Shown here: positions 1 to 10,541 of the stretch, one piece after another
How positions within the stretch are numbered: the first letter of the stretch is position 1
How the letters are laid out: every line of letters begins with the position of its first letter
NCBI GenBank assembly: GCA_963845695.1
Contig: CAWJTQ010000002.1
Coordinates: 62,001 to 126,000, forward strand
Reading direction: 5' to 3'
Length of the DNA stretch: 64,000 bases
DNA from: CAWJTV01 sp963845695
Lineage (GTDB): Bacteria > Planctomycetota > Planctomycetia > Isosphaerales > Isosphaeraceae
Notes under the pieces: generated by a model
Databases searched by the model: none
What the model saw: only the letters and a program-made list of their open reading frames with translations
Told to the model about the DNA's origin: nothing
Program-made: the position numbers and the translations under genes

Positions 1-195
1 AAGCGCCCGCATCGTCATCCGGGTCTTCAGCTCGGGAGATTCCACGGTCAAGCGGTAGGTGAGGGTATGGGCGTCGCGGAGCTTTTGCGCCACCTCGGCG
101 AACGCCGTCGCCTCCGTCGAGGGAAAGAATGCGACGTAGAACAGTCCGCCCAGGGCCATCAGGACCGCGGCGGCAATTCTCATGGTGACCAGCAT
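1..195 (-). CDS. Exported protein, N-terminal fragment running off the window
   Basis: The minus strand reads an N-terminus of about 65 residues that continues past base 1. It has a hydrophobic stretch (IAAAVLMALGGLFYVAFF) followed by FAEVAQKLRDAHTLTYRLTV. That pattern of a membrane or signal segment and then an 'AEVAQKL.DA.T..Y' start resembles planctomycete LolA-like exported proteins, but this is an impression from the N-terminus only. Two in-frame ATGs exist, at 195 and 183. The function cannot be fixed without the missing C-terminus. Confidence 0.5.
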   Translation of the reverse strand, partial: MLVTMRIAAAVLMALGGLFYVAFFPSTEATAFAEVAQKLRDAHTLTYRLTVESPELKTRMTMRAL

Positions 196-298
196 GGTTC
201 TTCTCCTGGGTAATGGGTTGCGGCCCGATTCAGCCTTCGCCCTCAAGGCGGCGAGGGTCCGAGTGACAATCACTTCCGAAGGGCCCTCCGGAACGGGA

Positions 299-497
299 GT
301 GGGCCTCACGCCGCGTTGCGGCATTCGACCCACCCTACTGGGAGGGAACTTGGTGGGCCTCACGCCGCGTTGCGGCATTCGACCCACCCTACTGGGAGGG
401 AACTTGGTGGGCCTCACGCCGCGTTGCGGCATTCGACCCACCCTACTGGGAGGTCGTAGGGTGGGTCGAGCCTCGATTCATCAAGGCGAGGCCCACC
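299..497. repeat. 54-bp tandem repeat (3 units) with an adjoining inverted copy
   Basis: Two exact 54-bp units (299-352, 353-406) and a partial third (407-453) each start GTGGGCCTCACGCCGCGTTG and end in GGGAACTTG. Immediately after, 456-497 carries GTAGGGTGGGTC ... GGCGAGGCCCACC, an inverted relative of the same element. A related single copy sits at 5049-5089. The block lies between a minus-strand exported protein and the WD40 gene. It looks like a REP-like dispersed palindrome that has expanded in tandem. An ORF track can read through it, but nothing suggests it is coding. Confidence 0.85.
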
Positions 498-505
498 GGA
501 TTCGC

Positions 506-2787
506 TCAAGGAGTTCTCGGCGGGACCGCGGACTCCCGAGGTGGGTTCCGGGCCTCGTAGGCCGCGGAGACGTCCCAGATCAGTGCCGTCGTGTTATCCA
601 GTCCCGAGACCAATGTCCTCCCGTCCCGGGAGAAGGCCAGCGACTGGACCCCCTGCCCTCCCGTCTCAAGTCGCAACAGCTCGCGACCGGTAGCCAGTTC
701 CCAGATCCGGATCGTGGTGTCGTCCCCATCCGGGTTCTGGCGCGTCGCCGAGGCCGAGGCAAAGACAAGCCCGTCGGACGCCATGGCCAGCGTCGCTCCC
801 AGATTCTTCGCAAACTGGATCGTATGGCGCCGAAGCCGCTCGGGAGACAGATCCCAGACGAGGAGCCGGTCATCCAGGACGCCGCTCGTAATCGCCTTGG
901 TCGAATCCGGAGAAAAGACTGCGGCGATGATCCGCGTCCGATTCCCCGAGCCGTGCGGATCGGATCGCATGTGGCCATTGATCGGGAATTGCCGGCTCAT
1001 CTTCCCGGTTCCGATCTCCCAGAACCGGAAGGTCATATCTTCACTGGCGGAAACGAGTCCGTTGCCGTCGGGCGTGAAGCTGATCGCATGAATCCGACCT
1101 TGATGTCCGAGTAACTGGACCGGTCTGTGGCCGGAAGTGATGTCGAAGACCTGGATCACGTGCTTCTCCCCCCCGCACCGGCGGGGAGCTGGTCGCGATC
1201 ATGACGGTCAACGAGGAGGGCGATGGCCACTTGTCGGCCGTCGGCAGAAAACGCAAGCTGTGCCGCGCGGGCATCGAGTCGAAACTCTCGGCCTGGCTTC
1301 CCGCCGGGTATTTCCCACAGCCGAGCCAGGCCACGGAATCCATTTGACGTGGCACTGGAGTATTCAGCCGCCGCGCCGAGGGTCCGGCCATCGGGCGAGA
1401 AACGAAGCGATCGGACCCAGCCCTGCTCTCCCAGCTCGATCCGACGGATGTGATCCCCTCGCGTCGCGTCCCAGAGGTGAATGATTCCGTTTCCATCCCC
1501 GGTTGCCACCAGGCGGCCGTCGGGTGCAATCGCCACGGAGTGTAATTCCGACTCGTGGACTCCACCTTGCGAAAACAGCGGTTTCCCGGTCGCGAATTCC
1601 CAGAGATGGACGGCGTGATCGCCCCGCGCCGCCGCGATGGTCCGGCCGTCGGGTGCGATCGCCAGGCCCCCCAGTCCGGCGGCAAAGTGGTTCGGTTCGG
1701 TTGGGATCGTCCGGATGATGGTTCCCGAATCCAGGTCCCAGACGAGCAGGCGGTCACGATGGGACGAGATCAGCGACTTGCCGTCGCGGGACAAGGCGAT
1801 CGCGCAGAATCCCGTGAGATCGCCCATCCCGAACTCCCGACGCATCTGGCCCGTACCCACGTCCCAGAGCCGGATCTGCGGCAGCATCTCGATGGCGGGA
1901 GTCGATCCCTCGGGCACCTTGATCCGCCTGGAATCGCAGCCACTGGTGATCAGTGTGCGGCCGTCCGCCGTGAATGCGAGCCCGATCAGGTCATGCCGGT
2001 GGGCGCTGGGGATCTGGATGCGCCTGGCACCGGAGGCCAGATCCCAGATACAGATCAGCTCCCTTTCACCGATCCGCGAGCTGGTGCCGAGGGCCACGTG
2101 AGTCCCATCCGGGGAGAAGGCCAGAGGGCCGGGTCCGCGCGCCAAGGGGTTTTCACCGATTGCGAGCTCCAGCAGTTCCCGGCCGGTGGCGACATCCCAG
2201 ATCCGCACATGGGCATCACGCTCAGCAGCCGTAGCCAGTCGGTTTCCATCGGGCGAGAAGGCGAGGCCGGCAACCCGATCCTGATGTTTCTGAAGGCGAA
2301 ATCGCTCCTTACCCGTGGTGAGATCCCAGAGCTGCACAACGCCGCTGTCGCGCCCGACTGCCAACTGGGTCCCGTCCGGAGAATAGACCGCGTTCAGGGC
2401 CCAACCATTCTCTTTCAGCGTGGGCCGATTGGCTACGGGCTCGCCGGTCGTCAGGTCCCAGAACCGGACCCCATCCTCGCCGGTCGAAACCAGGGTCCGG
2501 CTATCGGGAGCGAAGGCGACGCTGTTGACCGACCCCGCGTGGCGCAGCCGCGTCGATCCCAGCCGCGCGCGGGCGTGGTCGGGGAGCTGCGGGCCGGCCG
2601 GATTCGGGTTCGGGGGCCTCGTGTCGCGCACGGCCGCCTGGGCTCGACGCGGGTTCGAATTGGCACCGCCGGACTTGTGCCTGGGAGCGTTCGGCCCGGC
2701 GCCGGTCTGGGCCAGCACCGCGACGTCTGCCGTCAGAACCGCGAGCACCGCAACCGCCAGTTTCCGCGGAGATGTTCCAGGTCGCAT
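506..2787 (-). CDS. Secreted WD40-repeat (beta-propeller) protein, frameshifted
   Basis: The product would be about 760 residues: a signal peptide (MRPGTSPRKLAVAVLAVLTA), a short Pro/Asn-rich linker, then a long series of WD40 repeats with recurring 'FSPDG..L.....D..VRLWD..TG' units. The start at 2787 is chosen because GAGGAGG lies 8 nt upstream and a signal peptide follows; an in-frame longer ORF to 3066 has neither. The reading frame changes near 1160-1185, at a run of seven C on the plus strand; adding one base there joins the two frames cleanly (GGE-KHVIQVFD). Both halves carry good WD40 units, so this is one gene. WD40 propellers are scaffolds; the partner is unknown. Confidence 0.85.
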
Positions 2788-3508
2788 GACGGCAGCCTCC
2801 TCACTGGGTACACGGATGGTCTTTCCCATAGTGCACAGGCAGGGAGGCTCGAAGGCAAGGGTTTTCGGCACTTCATTCGATTCCAGCCTGGAACGGCCGG
2901 GGGCCTGGTGCAAGCTTGTCCCCCTGGATCGGACGCCCTCATGAACAGCGTGACGGGCGACTCGCCAGGTATCAGTTCTCTGGCCAGCACCCCCCAGGCT
3001 CGCGGGCGGTGAGCCGTTGCTCGACTTTTTCGCACGTCCTCCAGAGCCCGATGGCAACGACTTCATCCGGGAAGGTACGGGCGCGCCGGATCGAATCCCA
3101 TTGAGCTGAGCCGCTTCACGGGCGGCGTTGGCTCTTGACGGCTCTTGATTCTCAATGACGCAGCTTTTCCACTACGGCATGCACATGAGCCGTGTCGATT
3201 CCGTCTGATCAAGAAGTCGAAAAGTCTGGACCGCCAGATCTTTATGATCGGCGAGCGAGACGAAGATCGGCTCCTGCTTCGAACGGCGCGTCCTGAGGCT
3301 ATGAGCGCTTGAGATGGATCTGTCTGCTGCTTGCGCAATTTCGCCGATCACCACCCAATCTAAGAAGAGCCGACAGCCATGTGTGAAATATTGGTGAAGG
3401 CGGTAAGAATCGCCGTGATCCGGCTCCTGTCGGGCGAATAACCTTTGCAAGAAACCGTCCGATCGGTTCCCAAGGGGTGCAGGGCGGCCCAGAACAGGAG
3501 TCCGTTCC
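2788..3508. other. Intergenic region, no convincing gene
   Basis: About 720 bp between the divergent WD40 gene and the TAXI-type gene. Open frames here (for example on the minus strand at 3172-3579) have no recognisable domain, no credible ribosome site and atypical composition. The region must hold the promoters of both divergent genes, but I see no clear -35/-10 pair. Confidence 0.5.
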
Positions 3509-5044
3509 ATGGCCAGGCCGGCACGATTCGGCAAGCGGGTCCGCGATGGTCTGCTAGCCATCCTCGGGGTGGCGGCCATCAGCCTTGCGGGTTTCTACGC
3601 CATCCACGAGCGGTGGGAGCGTCCGCGCCCACTGCGGATGACCGCCGGCCGGGAGGAGGGGACGCGGTACCGGATTGCTCAGGCTCTGCGCCGAGAGGCG
3701 GCCCACCGCGCGCTCCGGATCGAGTTGCAACCAATGGCCGGCTCGGAGGAGGCTCTCCAGTCCCTGGAGGAAGGCCGGGTCGATGCGGCCCTGGTGCAGG
3801 GAGGGCTCGACATGGCCGACCACCCCAACCTCCGTCAGGTCGCCGTGCTGCACGTCGAACCGCTTCATTTGTTAGTCAAGGAGGAGATCTACCGCGCGGT
3901 TTCCCGCAACCTCGCCGGGCTGCGCGGCAAGGTGGTCAACCTGGGCGAGCGCGGCAGCGGGACGTACTTACTGGCCAAAGAGGTGATGGCGTTCTCGGGC
4001 CTGCGGGCCGAGAGCGACTATACCGAGAGTACGCACAGCTACGCGGATCTGGAGCGAGAGACTGAGGGGTCGCGATTGCCGGATGCCGTCTTCTCGGTCT
4101 CGACCCTCCCCTCGCCCATCGCCCGCCACCTGGTCGCGCAGCACCACTACCGGCTCATGTCGCTGCCGTTCCGCGAGGCGTTCGCCCTCGGGGCTCTCGA
4201 CCAGGACCCCCCGGGCCGGACGGCAACCCGCATCGATCGGCGACAGGTCTACGACGCGATCATCCCGGCGTTCGCTTACGAGATCGAGCCCGGGGTCCCG
4301 CCCGAGGCGATCCACACGCTCGGCACCCGATTGTTACTCGTCGCCCGCAACGAGATCGCGGCAACCACGATCCGGCACCTCCTGGAAGTGGTCTTCAATT
4401 CCCCGTTCTCTCAGGTCCTCCAGCCACCGCTCGATGCCAGTCTGCTCGAGTCGCCACCGGAACTGCCCTGGCACGACGGCACGCTCGACTACATCCGCCG
4501 CAATTCTCCCCTGATCGCCGGCGACGTGATCGACCTGCTCGAGAAGGAGGTGAGCATCCTCGGGGTCCTCGCCGGTGGTCTGTTCTGTCTCAGTCAGTGG
4601 TTGCGCCGGCGATATCGCTGGCGGCGCGAACGAAGTTTCGAGGCGTATATCCTCCAGGTCGCGCAGGTTGAGCGCCGGGCCCTGGTGCTGTCGCGAGCCC
4701 CGACGCTCGACCTCACGGCGCTCTTGCAACTCCAGGATGACCTGACCCGAATCAAGGGAGAAGCCCTCCAGCGGTTCGCCAACGGGGAAATCGAGGGCGA
4801 GGAACTCATGTCGGGCTTCCTCGTTCACGCCAGCGACACCCGAGACTTCCTGATGCGACTGATCTTGCACGAACGCGACAATCTGGAGGACCTCGCCCGG
4901 GCCCAACGCCGACCGGCCGAGGCACTCTGGAACGAGGCGGTTGGCGATCTCACGCGTTCGGCATCGGATCCGGCAGTCGTCAACTGCCGGGACGTCGTCC
5001 CGGTACTCGAGTCGGACGACTGCCTCCCTGCCAACTGCATCTGA
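3509..5044 (+). CDS. TAXI-family TRAP-type solute-binding protein with membrane anchors
   Basis: 511 residues. An N-terminal hydrophobic segment (about 15-35) precedes a periplasmic-binding-protein domain with TAXI/NMT1-like features: LRMTAGREEGTRYRIAQAL, then ALVQGGLD and VNLGERGSGTYLLAKEVM. A second hydrophobic segment lies near 345-365 (VSILGVLAGGLFCLSQWL). It is followed by an Arg-rich, probably cytoplasmic helical region of about 140 residues. TAXI proteins normally bind small acids for TRAP transporters, but no TRAP permease gene is nearby. The extra C-terminal membrane segment and helical tail suggest a sensor or anchored receptor instead. The ligand is unknown. Confidence 0.8.
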   Translation: MARPARFGKRVRDGLLAILGVAAISLAGFYAIHERWERPRPLRMTAGREEGTRYRIAQALRREAAHRALRIELQPMAGSEEALQSLEEGRVDAALVQGGLDMADHPNLRQVAVLHVEPLHLLVKEEIYRAVSRNLAGLRGKVVNLGERGSGTYLLAKEVMAFSGLRAESDYTESTHSYADLERETEGSRLPDAVFSVSTLPSPIARHLVAQHHYRLMSLPFREAFALGALDQDPPGRTATRIDRRQVYDAIIPAFAYEIEPGVPPEAIHTLGTRLLLVARNEIAATTIRHLLEVVFNSPFSQVLQPPLDASLLESPPELPWHDGTLDYIRRNSPLIAGDVIDLLEKEVSILGVLAGGLFCLSQWLRRRYRWRRERSFEAYILQVAQVERRALVLSRAPTLDLTALLQLQDDLTRIKGEALQRFANGEIEGEELMSGFLVHASDTRDFLMRLILHERDNLEDLARAQRRPAEALWNEAVGDLTRSASDPAVVNCRDVVPVLESDDCLPANCI

Positions 5045-5048
5045 GGTT

Positions 5049-5089
5049 GTAGGGTGGGTCGAACGCCGCAACGCGGCGTGAGGCCCACC
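5049..5089. repeat. Single copy of the GTAGGGTGGGTC palindromic repeat
   Basis: Begins GTAGGGTGGGTCGAACGCCG and ends GGCGTGAGGCCCACC. Its reverse complement matches the 54-bp repeat unit at 299-453 over most of its length. It starts five bases after the TAXI-type gene stop, so it may also serve as a hairpin at the transcript end. Confidence 0.75.
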
Positions 5090-5176
5090 GAACGCAATCG
5101 CGGCCCAGGGGCACAAGGCGGCACAGAGCAGCATCGACGACACGAAGATGATCCGGGACGCGAGACTCATCGCGAG

Positions 5177-5740
5177 TCATCTCCCGTGAGCACTGTAAGG
5201 ATCCGCGTAGTAGGGATAAAGACATTCCCTCCCCAAGACGTCGGAGCACCAATTCCGAATGGAGAGCTGCCTGAGAGCGTAGCCATGGGGATAACCACAG
5301 CCCATCCCATGGCCGCGAGTATAGGGATAGCCTAGCCCGAAATCGGGATTGCCGAGCCCGTAACCCCCATAGACCAGACCGCCATATCCGGCACCGCCAT
5401 AGGGCGCGCCGGAAGCACCGTAGCCCGGGGCACTGTAAGCGTAACCGGAGTAGCCGTTCAGGCCACCCGTACCGCCCCATCCGGCTGTGTTGCCCGCACC
5501 GACACCATTCGTGCCGACGGCACCCGCGTTGCCCATGCCGCCCATCCCACCGCCCATGAGTCCGCCGCCGATACCGGCACTGGCGGACCCGCCGCCAGGA
5601 GCCCCGGCGACACCGCCGCTGGCCCCGGCGCCCACATTGCCTTGGGCCATCGCCGCCGAATCGGAGAGGACCCAGATCCCCAATGCCAAGGCAAACCCCG
5701 ACAAGGGGAATCCGCCAACGGGCCGTACCAGCGAAAACAT
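5177..5740 (-). CDS. Gly/Ala/Tyr-rich exported protein
   Basis: About 187 residues. A signal peptide ends near DSAAMAQG. It is followed by a low-complexity Gly/Ala/Asn region (GAGASGGVAGAPGGGS, LMGGGMGGMGNAG) and then a Gly/Tyr/Pro-rich region (GYSGYAYSAPGYGASGAPYG). The tail contains two Cys (NWCSDVLGREC). The ATG at 5740 is preferred over a TTG at 5755 because GAGG lies at proper spacing upstream. Composition resembles surface or extracellular matrix proteins; no catalytic motif is visible. Confidence 0.7.
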   Translation of the reverse strand: MFSLVRPVGGFPLSGFALALGIWVLSDSAAMAQGNVGAGASGGVAGAPGGGSASAGIGGGLMGGGMGGMGNAGAVGTNGVGAGNTAGWGGTGGLNGYSGYAYSAPGYGASGAPYGGAGYGGLVYGGYGLGNPDFGLGYPYTRGHGMGCGYPHGYALRQLSIRNWCSDVLGRECLYPYYADPYSAHGR

Positions 5741-6226
5741 GGGTATGATCCTCAAGTGAAGCGAATGTCGCTTGGATTCTGGGTTGAGAGTCGCACCGGA
5801 AGGGTCAACGGGTACGACTTGTCAGGCCGCAGCGCGCCTGGTCTTCCTCGTCTATTATACAACGGATTTCCCGCCAACCCGTTGTTGTGGGACTCGTCCT
5901 GCCGGTGGTTCGGTTCATCGTGACGATGCGGATTCCACCGATCTTGACGAGGCGCCGAGGACGTGACCACCTCGAATCAGGCCGAGGCCAGCCGCTGCCA
6001 TCGACGGAAGAACCGCTCGCGGTTCAACGCGCGTCAAGCACGGCATGCGCACCAGAATTCACTCGCCGAAGCACGGATTCCAACTCTCATCGCGGCTTCC
6101 TCGAGGAATCGGAGTCGTCAACAAGCAGCCATCGGGCACAATGGCCACCGAGTGTCACGGCGAATCGTGGGCTCCATCTGGTGAAGACTCGATCCTGTTC
6201 TCGGCACCCTCCAGGCAAGTTGTGGA
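5741..6226. other. Intergenic region, nothing identified
   Basis: About 485 bp between the Gly-rich gene and the 3' end of the BlaR1-like gene, both on the minus strand. Short open frames overlap here on both strands, but none has a ribosome site or a recognisable motif. Confidence 0.4.
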
Positions 6227-8649
6227 TCAGCGTCCGCTGGCGGGTCGTCGCTGAAGTGTAAAGTCCAGGCCCTGGATGTCGGCCTGTCGAGGCTGGATGT
6301 CGAGGCGTTTGACGGTCTGAGGGGTCGGATACGCGAACCCATCGGGCAAGCTGTTGAAATACAGACGGGCGCTGCCGGCGGGCAATCGGAATTCGTAACG
6401 GCCCTCGGCGTCGGTGAAGTCGTGGCAGAGTCCGGGCCCGATTCGGCTGTCGGCAATCGCCGAGAAGGCGGCCCCTTCGACCGGCATGCCTTCGGCGTCC
6501 AGAACTCGCCCGCTCACCCGTGTTCCGGCCTCCATCGCGAGCGTCAGCTTCGGGTCTTGGCGGGGCTGCACCAGGAGATCCTCGATCGGTCGGATGGTGA
6601 GGTGCTCCTTCGGATCCTCGATGGACAAGACGAACTCGGTTTGCGGCAGGCCATGGATGGCAAACTTCCCAGCCCCATCCGTCACGGCTGGGAAGGAGCT
6701 GAGGTAAGCATTCCGCCATCGTCCGAAGGGGGAGAGGCGAGCGGTGACTTTCATGCCGACCGCGGGCTTCCCGTCCGGCGTCAGGACGCGACCGGAAAGG
6801 ACGCTCTCCTCTTCAATCGTCAGTTGGATGGGCTGATCAAACGTCAGATTGTCGTTCATCCATTGGGCCTCGCCAAATCCATCGCCGGCCGTCACCAGGT
6901 ACAACCGACCTCGCACCGGCACGTCTGCGAAACGAATTCGGCCCGCGGCATCCGGGCGGCACTCGAACCGATCCGGCAAGGCCGTGTCGAGACCGGGAAA
7001 GGTTTTCTCTCTCGAGAAGCTGTCGTAATTCATCTCGCCAGGGCCGGCGAAGACATGCAACGTTCGCACGCGAACCGTGACCTTCGTGGGATCGAAGCCT
7101 GCGGGTACCATCACCCGGCCCTCCAGCGATCGCGAGACTTGCAGCTTGATCCGGAATTCCGGGTTGATCACCCGCCGGTTCGTCCACTTTGCCGAACGGG
7201 CGACGCCGACGAGGCGCCCTGGAACGCGCGCGTAAATCCATCGATCGAAGTTGCCGAGCTCGTTGCTGAAGATCGCCTCGGCGCAAATCGCCCTCCCTTG
7301 TGCGTCCGATGTGAAGGTGCCCGAGTCCAGGAATCGCCCGCCCTCCCCACCGGCATATTGATACAGATGCAACTCCACGCCGGGAACCGGCTTGCCATCC
7401 GCGTCAACACAGGTCACGGTCACCCTGGGGACGGTCCGCCGGGTCGGCTGCGATGCGGGAGCGGGAGCCTCCGGCTTCGCGGGCGGAGATCCTGTCGGCT
7501 CTGTTGCAGGCCGATTCGGGGTCTGGAGCACGGCCAACGCCGTCGTGCAACTGATACCGACCACCAGGGCCACGCAAGGATGCCCGTCGTGATCGACCTC
7601 CGATCGATCCGCTCATCCAGGATCGCTCGGAGTCGGACTTCCAGCTCTGACGGCCGGGCGATCGCCAAGACGGTACAGGGTATGGGCGGTTTCACCAGGA
7701 TGCTCAGCAGGTCCTCCGCGTAATCTGAGGCCCGGACATCGCTCCGCAACACCAGGTCGTCGCAGGCACGCTCGGATTCGATCCGAAGTCGTCGCGCCGC
7801 CAGCCACACGAGCGGGTGGAACCAGTAGAGGGCACAGATCAGTTGTGTCAAGACGTGGGTGATCGTGTCGCGACGTTTGACATGCGCCAGTTCGTGCAAG
7901 ACCACGCTACGGAGCCGCTGTTCCCCCCAGCCCGTTGCCTCGGCCGGTAACAGCAGATCCGTGCGCAGGAGGCCCCATGTCATGGGTGTGCCCCGTTGCG
8001 AGCTCAGATACGCGTTCACCGGCCGACCGATCTCAAACCGTCGGCATGCATCGCGGATCTCGTCGCCGACAGGACCGGCATCGACGGCATCGGCCGAACG
8101 TAAGAGGCGACGCAGCCCAAACCGGCTACACGCGGTCCGCACGAGCAGCAGCCCGAAGCCTATCAGCCAGACGCCCAGGACCAGACGCGAGAGCGGGCGC
8201 GAATCCCAGGACCAGCTCGTCGTCGCGGGCTGGATCGGCGACGAAGCCGCCATCGACTCCGTCGGATCGGCCTGGAGCGTCGCGGCCGAGGTGGCGAGCC
8301 GCGGTGACGAATCTCGAGGTCCCGCGTCGATCGGAACCGGCGAGCCGGGCCCCTGCAAGGACCGCGCCCCAACCCTGTCAGCACCAGAGGTGAAATCCCC
8401 GGTGCCGAGCCAACCGGGAAGCACGCGCCATTTCGGGATCGTGAGTGACAGGATCGGCAACAGCAGAAAGGCCAGAAAGGCGACGGCCCAGACCAGATGT
8501 CGCGCGGCGGCAGACGACCTGTAGAGCAGAGTCGCAGTCAAACCCGCCAGCAGAACGATCACACTCGTCTTGGCCGTGGCATCGACAAGAACCGGTAGAA
8601 AGCCATCGGCCAGCGACGCGAAAAGCATGCCCTGAGTGAACTCAGACAT
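6227..8649 (-). CDS. BlaR1-like M56 metallopeptidase with C-terminal carboxypeptidase-regulatory domains, frameshifted
   Basis: About 807 residues over two frames. The first part has an N-terminal membrane region (SVIVLLAGLTATLLY, LVWAVAFLAFLLLPILSL) and a further hydrophobic segment (LVLGVWLIGFGLLLVR). The M56 zinc motif HELAHVKRRD lies near residue 250, with the downstream ligand region RIESERACDD. The second part (from about 7573 down) starts with a transmembrane segment (VALVVGISCTTALAVL). It then has repeated 'V.G.VLD.EG.PV.GA' beta-sandwich units typical of CarboxypepD_reg. One missing base near 7575 separates them. It lies directly downstream of blaI-like, so it is probably the membrane sensor that cleaves BlaI; the sensed signal is unknown. 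Confidence 0.85.
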
Positions 8650-8654
8650 GACCT

Positions 8655-9038
8655 CTACCTGCCTTTCTTGCGTGCGTTCTCGATCAACTCCCTCATCCGG
8701 AGAAGCTGCTCGTCCGTGATACGGGTGTCCTTCGCACCCAGGTGGACCGCGAAGGCCTTGTCGAGCGCGCCGTCGAAAAACGTGTCGAGGAGACGTTTCA
8801 GCGCCTGTTCTCCCGCCCGCTTCCGGGACTCAACCGGGCAGTACACGAATTCCCGGTCGGCTCTTTGACGCTGGACATGTCCTTTTTCTTCCAGGATCTG
8901 CAACAGGCGTCGCACCGCTTGATCGGTCGGCGCGTTCGGCAATTCGGCCACCACCTGCCGGACCGTGGCGCCGTCCGTCGCATAGAGGATTTCCATGATC
9001 TGCCGCTCGCGGCGGCTCAGGGTGCTGAATTCGGCCAT
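8655..9038 (-). CDS. blaI: BlaI/MecI/CopY-type transcriptional repressor
   Basis: 127 residues from the ATG at 9038 (MAEFSTLSRRERQIMEIL), with AGGA about 7 nt upstream; a longer in-frame start at 9068 would overlap the operator. The N-terminal winged helix (TVRQVVAELPNAPTDQAVRR.LQILEEKG) and C-terminal dimerisation segment match the BlaI family. Its stop is 5 bp from the start of the M56 sensor gene, the usual BlaI-BlaR1 two-gene operon. By analogy, proteolysis by the sensor would release repression of this operon. No beta-lactamase gene is seen next to it. Confidence 0.88.
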   Translation of the reverse strand: MAEFSTLSRRERQIMEILYATDGATVRQVVAELPNAPTDQAVRRLLQILEEKGHVQRQRADREFVYCPVESRKRAGEQALKRLLDTFFDGALDKAFAVHLGAKDTRITDEQLLRMRELIENARKKGR

Positions 9039-9066
9039 GGTGTCCTGCTCTCGATGATCGCTCGAC

Positions 9067-9084
9067 ACACTAAAAATTTAGTGT
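9067..9084. promoter_or_regulatory. Probable BlaI operator
   Basis: ACACTAAAAATTTAGTGT is an almost perfect 18-bp palindrome (8-bp arms ACACTAAA/TTTAGTGT). It lies 29 bp upstream of the blaI start in otherwise GC-rich DNA. BlaI/MecI operators are AT-rich palindromes with TACA/TGTA-type arms just upstream of the repressor gene, so position and form fit autoregulation. Confidence 0.75.
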
Positions 9085-9384
9085 CGTGCAAATGCGACGT
9101 CAATGCCCTGTCGATCGATTCTCGGTGCCGCAACGGGGCGCTACTGGAAAGGCGAAGTCTTCGATTCTCATGCGCGAATCGGGAAGTCCCCTGGTGCGTT
9201 GGATCGCTCAACCCGTCATCCGGACGCTCAAAACCACGCGAGGAAGGCGAGGTATCTCCGATCCGCCCGGCGGAGCGTTTTCCGGGCGGCTCGACCCTCA
9301 ACGCCCTCGACAACAGGAATCCTCCGGCCCATACTCGCGACAATCGCGGGCGTCTGGCTTGTCCTTCTCGATCTGGGAGTCATC

Positions 9385-10470
9385 ATGAGGATCCTTTTCG
9401 ACGGCCACCTGGACCTGTCGTGGAACGCCCTTTCCTGGGGCCGGGATATCACGCTCGACCTGGAGACATTGAACGCGAGCGAGCGAGGGATGACCGACCA
9501 TCCGGCGCGGGGTCGCGCGACGACCACGCTGCCGGAGATGCGCCGGGGTGCGATCGCGGCCTGTCAGGCGACAGTGCTGGCCCGGGCCCGTCCCGAGGGT
9601 CGGCCGCACGACGGGCCGACTCGCCTGAACCTCGACTTCGCCAACCAGGAGATCGCCTCGGCGACGGCCCGCGGCCAGCTCGCCTACTACGAGCTGCTCG
9701 AGCGCCGCGGGCTGCTGCGGATGATCCGCAATGTCCGCGACCTCGACGCTCACTGGCAAAGCTGGTCGGCCGATCCGGTCTCCACACCGATCGGTTACAT
9801 CCTGGCCATGGAAGGCGCCGACCCGATCGTCAACATCGGCCACGCCGCGGTCTGGTGGGAGCTGGGGCTCCGCTCGGTGAACCTGGCCCACTACGGCAAG
9901 AGCCGGTACGCGGTCGGGACCGGAGGCGACGGGCCGCTCACGCCCGACGGAATCCTGCTCCTCAAGGAGTTCGAACAGATCGGCATGATCCTCGACGCGA
10001 CCCATCTCTCGGATACCAGCTTCTTCCAGGCGCTCGACGTCTTCAGCGGGCCGGTGCTGGCCAGCCACAACAACTGCCGGGAGCTTGTCCCCGACGGCCG
10101 GCAGTTCAGCGACGAACAGATCCGCCGGCTGATCGACCGAGGCGCCGTCATCGGCGCGGCGCTCGACGCCTGGATGCTCGTGCCCGGCTGGATCCGGGGC
10201 CAGACCACGCGTGAAGTGGTCGGTCTCGAAGCCGTGGCCGACCACATCGATCGCGTCTGCCAACTGGCCGGCAACGCCCGCCATGCCGCCATCGGCAGCG
10301 ACCTCGACGGTGGCTTCGGCACCGAGCAGGTCCCGCAGGGCCTCGATCGGATCTCCGACCTCCAGAAGCTCGACGCCATCCTGGCCGACCGCGGTTATCC
10401 CGCCGAGGACATCGATGCCATCTTCCACGGCAACTGGATGCGGTTCTTCCGAGAACACCTCCCGCGTTGA
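9385..10470 (+). CDS. M19 family membrane dipeptidase-like metallohydrolase
   Basis: 361 residues from the ATG at 9385, with GGAG 5-8 nt upstream; upstream in-frame sequence is not conserved in character. The family's N-terminal metal motif is present as DGHLDLS (His8, Asp10). LAMEGADPI corresponds to the bridging Glu region. DATHLSDTSFFQAL, GPVLASHNNCREL and IGSDLDGGFG are all characteristic M19 blocks. Renal-dipeptidase-type enzymes hydrolyse dipeptides, including D-amino-acid dipeptides. No signal peptide is visible, so it is probably cytoplasmic. Confidence 0.9.
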   Translation: MRILFDGHLDLSWNALSWGRDITLDLETLNASERGMTDHPARGRATTTLPEMRRGAIAACQATVLARARPEGRPHDGPTRLNLDFANQEIASATARGQLAYYELLERRGLLRMIRNVRDLDAHWQSWSADPVSTPIGYILAMEGADPIVNIGHAAVWWELGLRSVNLAHYGKSRYAVGTGGDGPLTPDGILLLKEFEQIGMILDATHLSDTSFFQALDVFSGPVLASHNNCRELVPDGRQFSDEQIRRLIDRGAVIGAALDAWMLVPGWIRGQTTREVVGLEAVADHIDRVCQLAGNARHAAIGSDLDGGFGTEQVPQGLDRISDLQKLDAILADRGYPAEDIDAIFHGNWMRFFREHLPR

Positions 10471-10541
10471 ACCTGGAAGCCGGGAAGCGGGGGTGGTAGA
10501 ATTCTGTCTAGGCCGATAGCGGTGGGATCGGAGAGGCGGAC

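Noticed and set aside
182..1114. Plus-strand ORF over the 54-bp repeats and the WD40 gene
   Set aside because: It is antisense to clear WD40 coding sequence and its start region is made of tandem repeat units.
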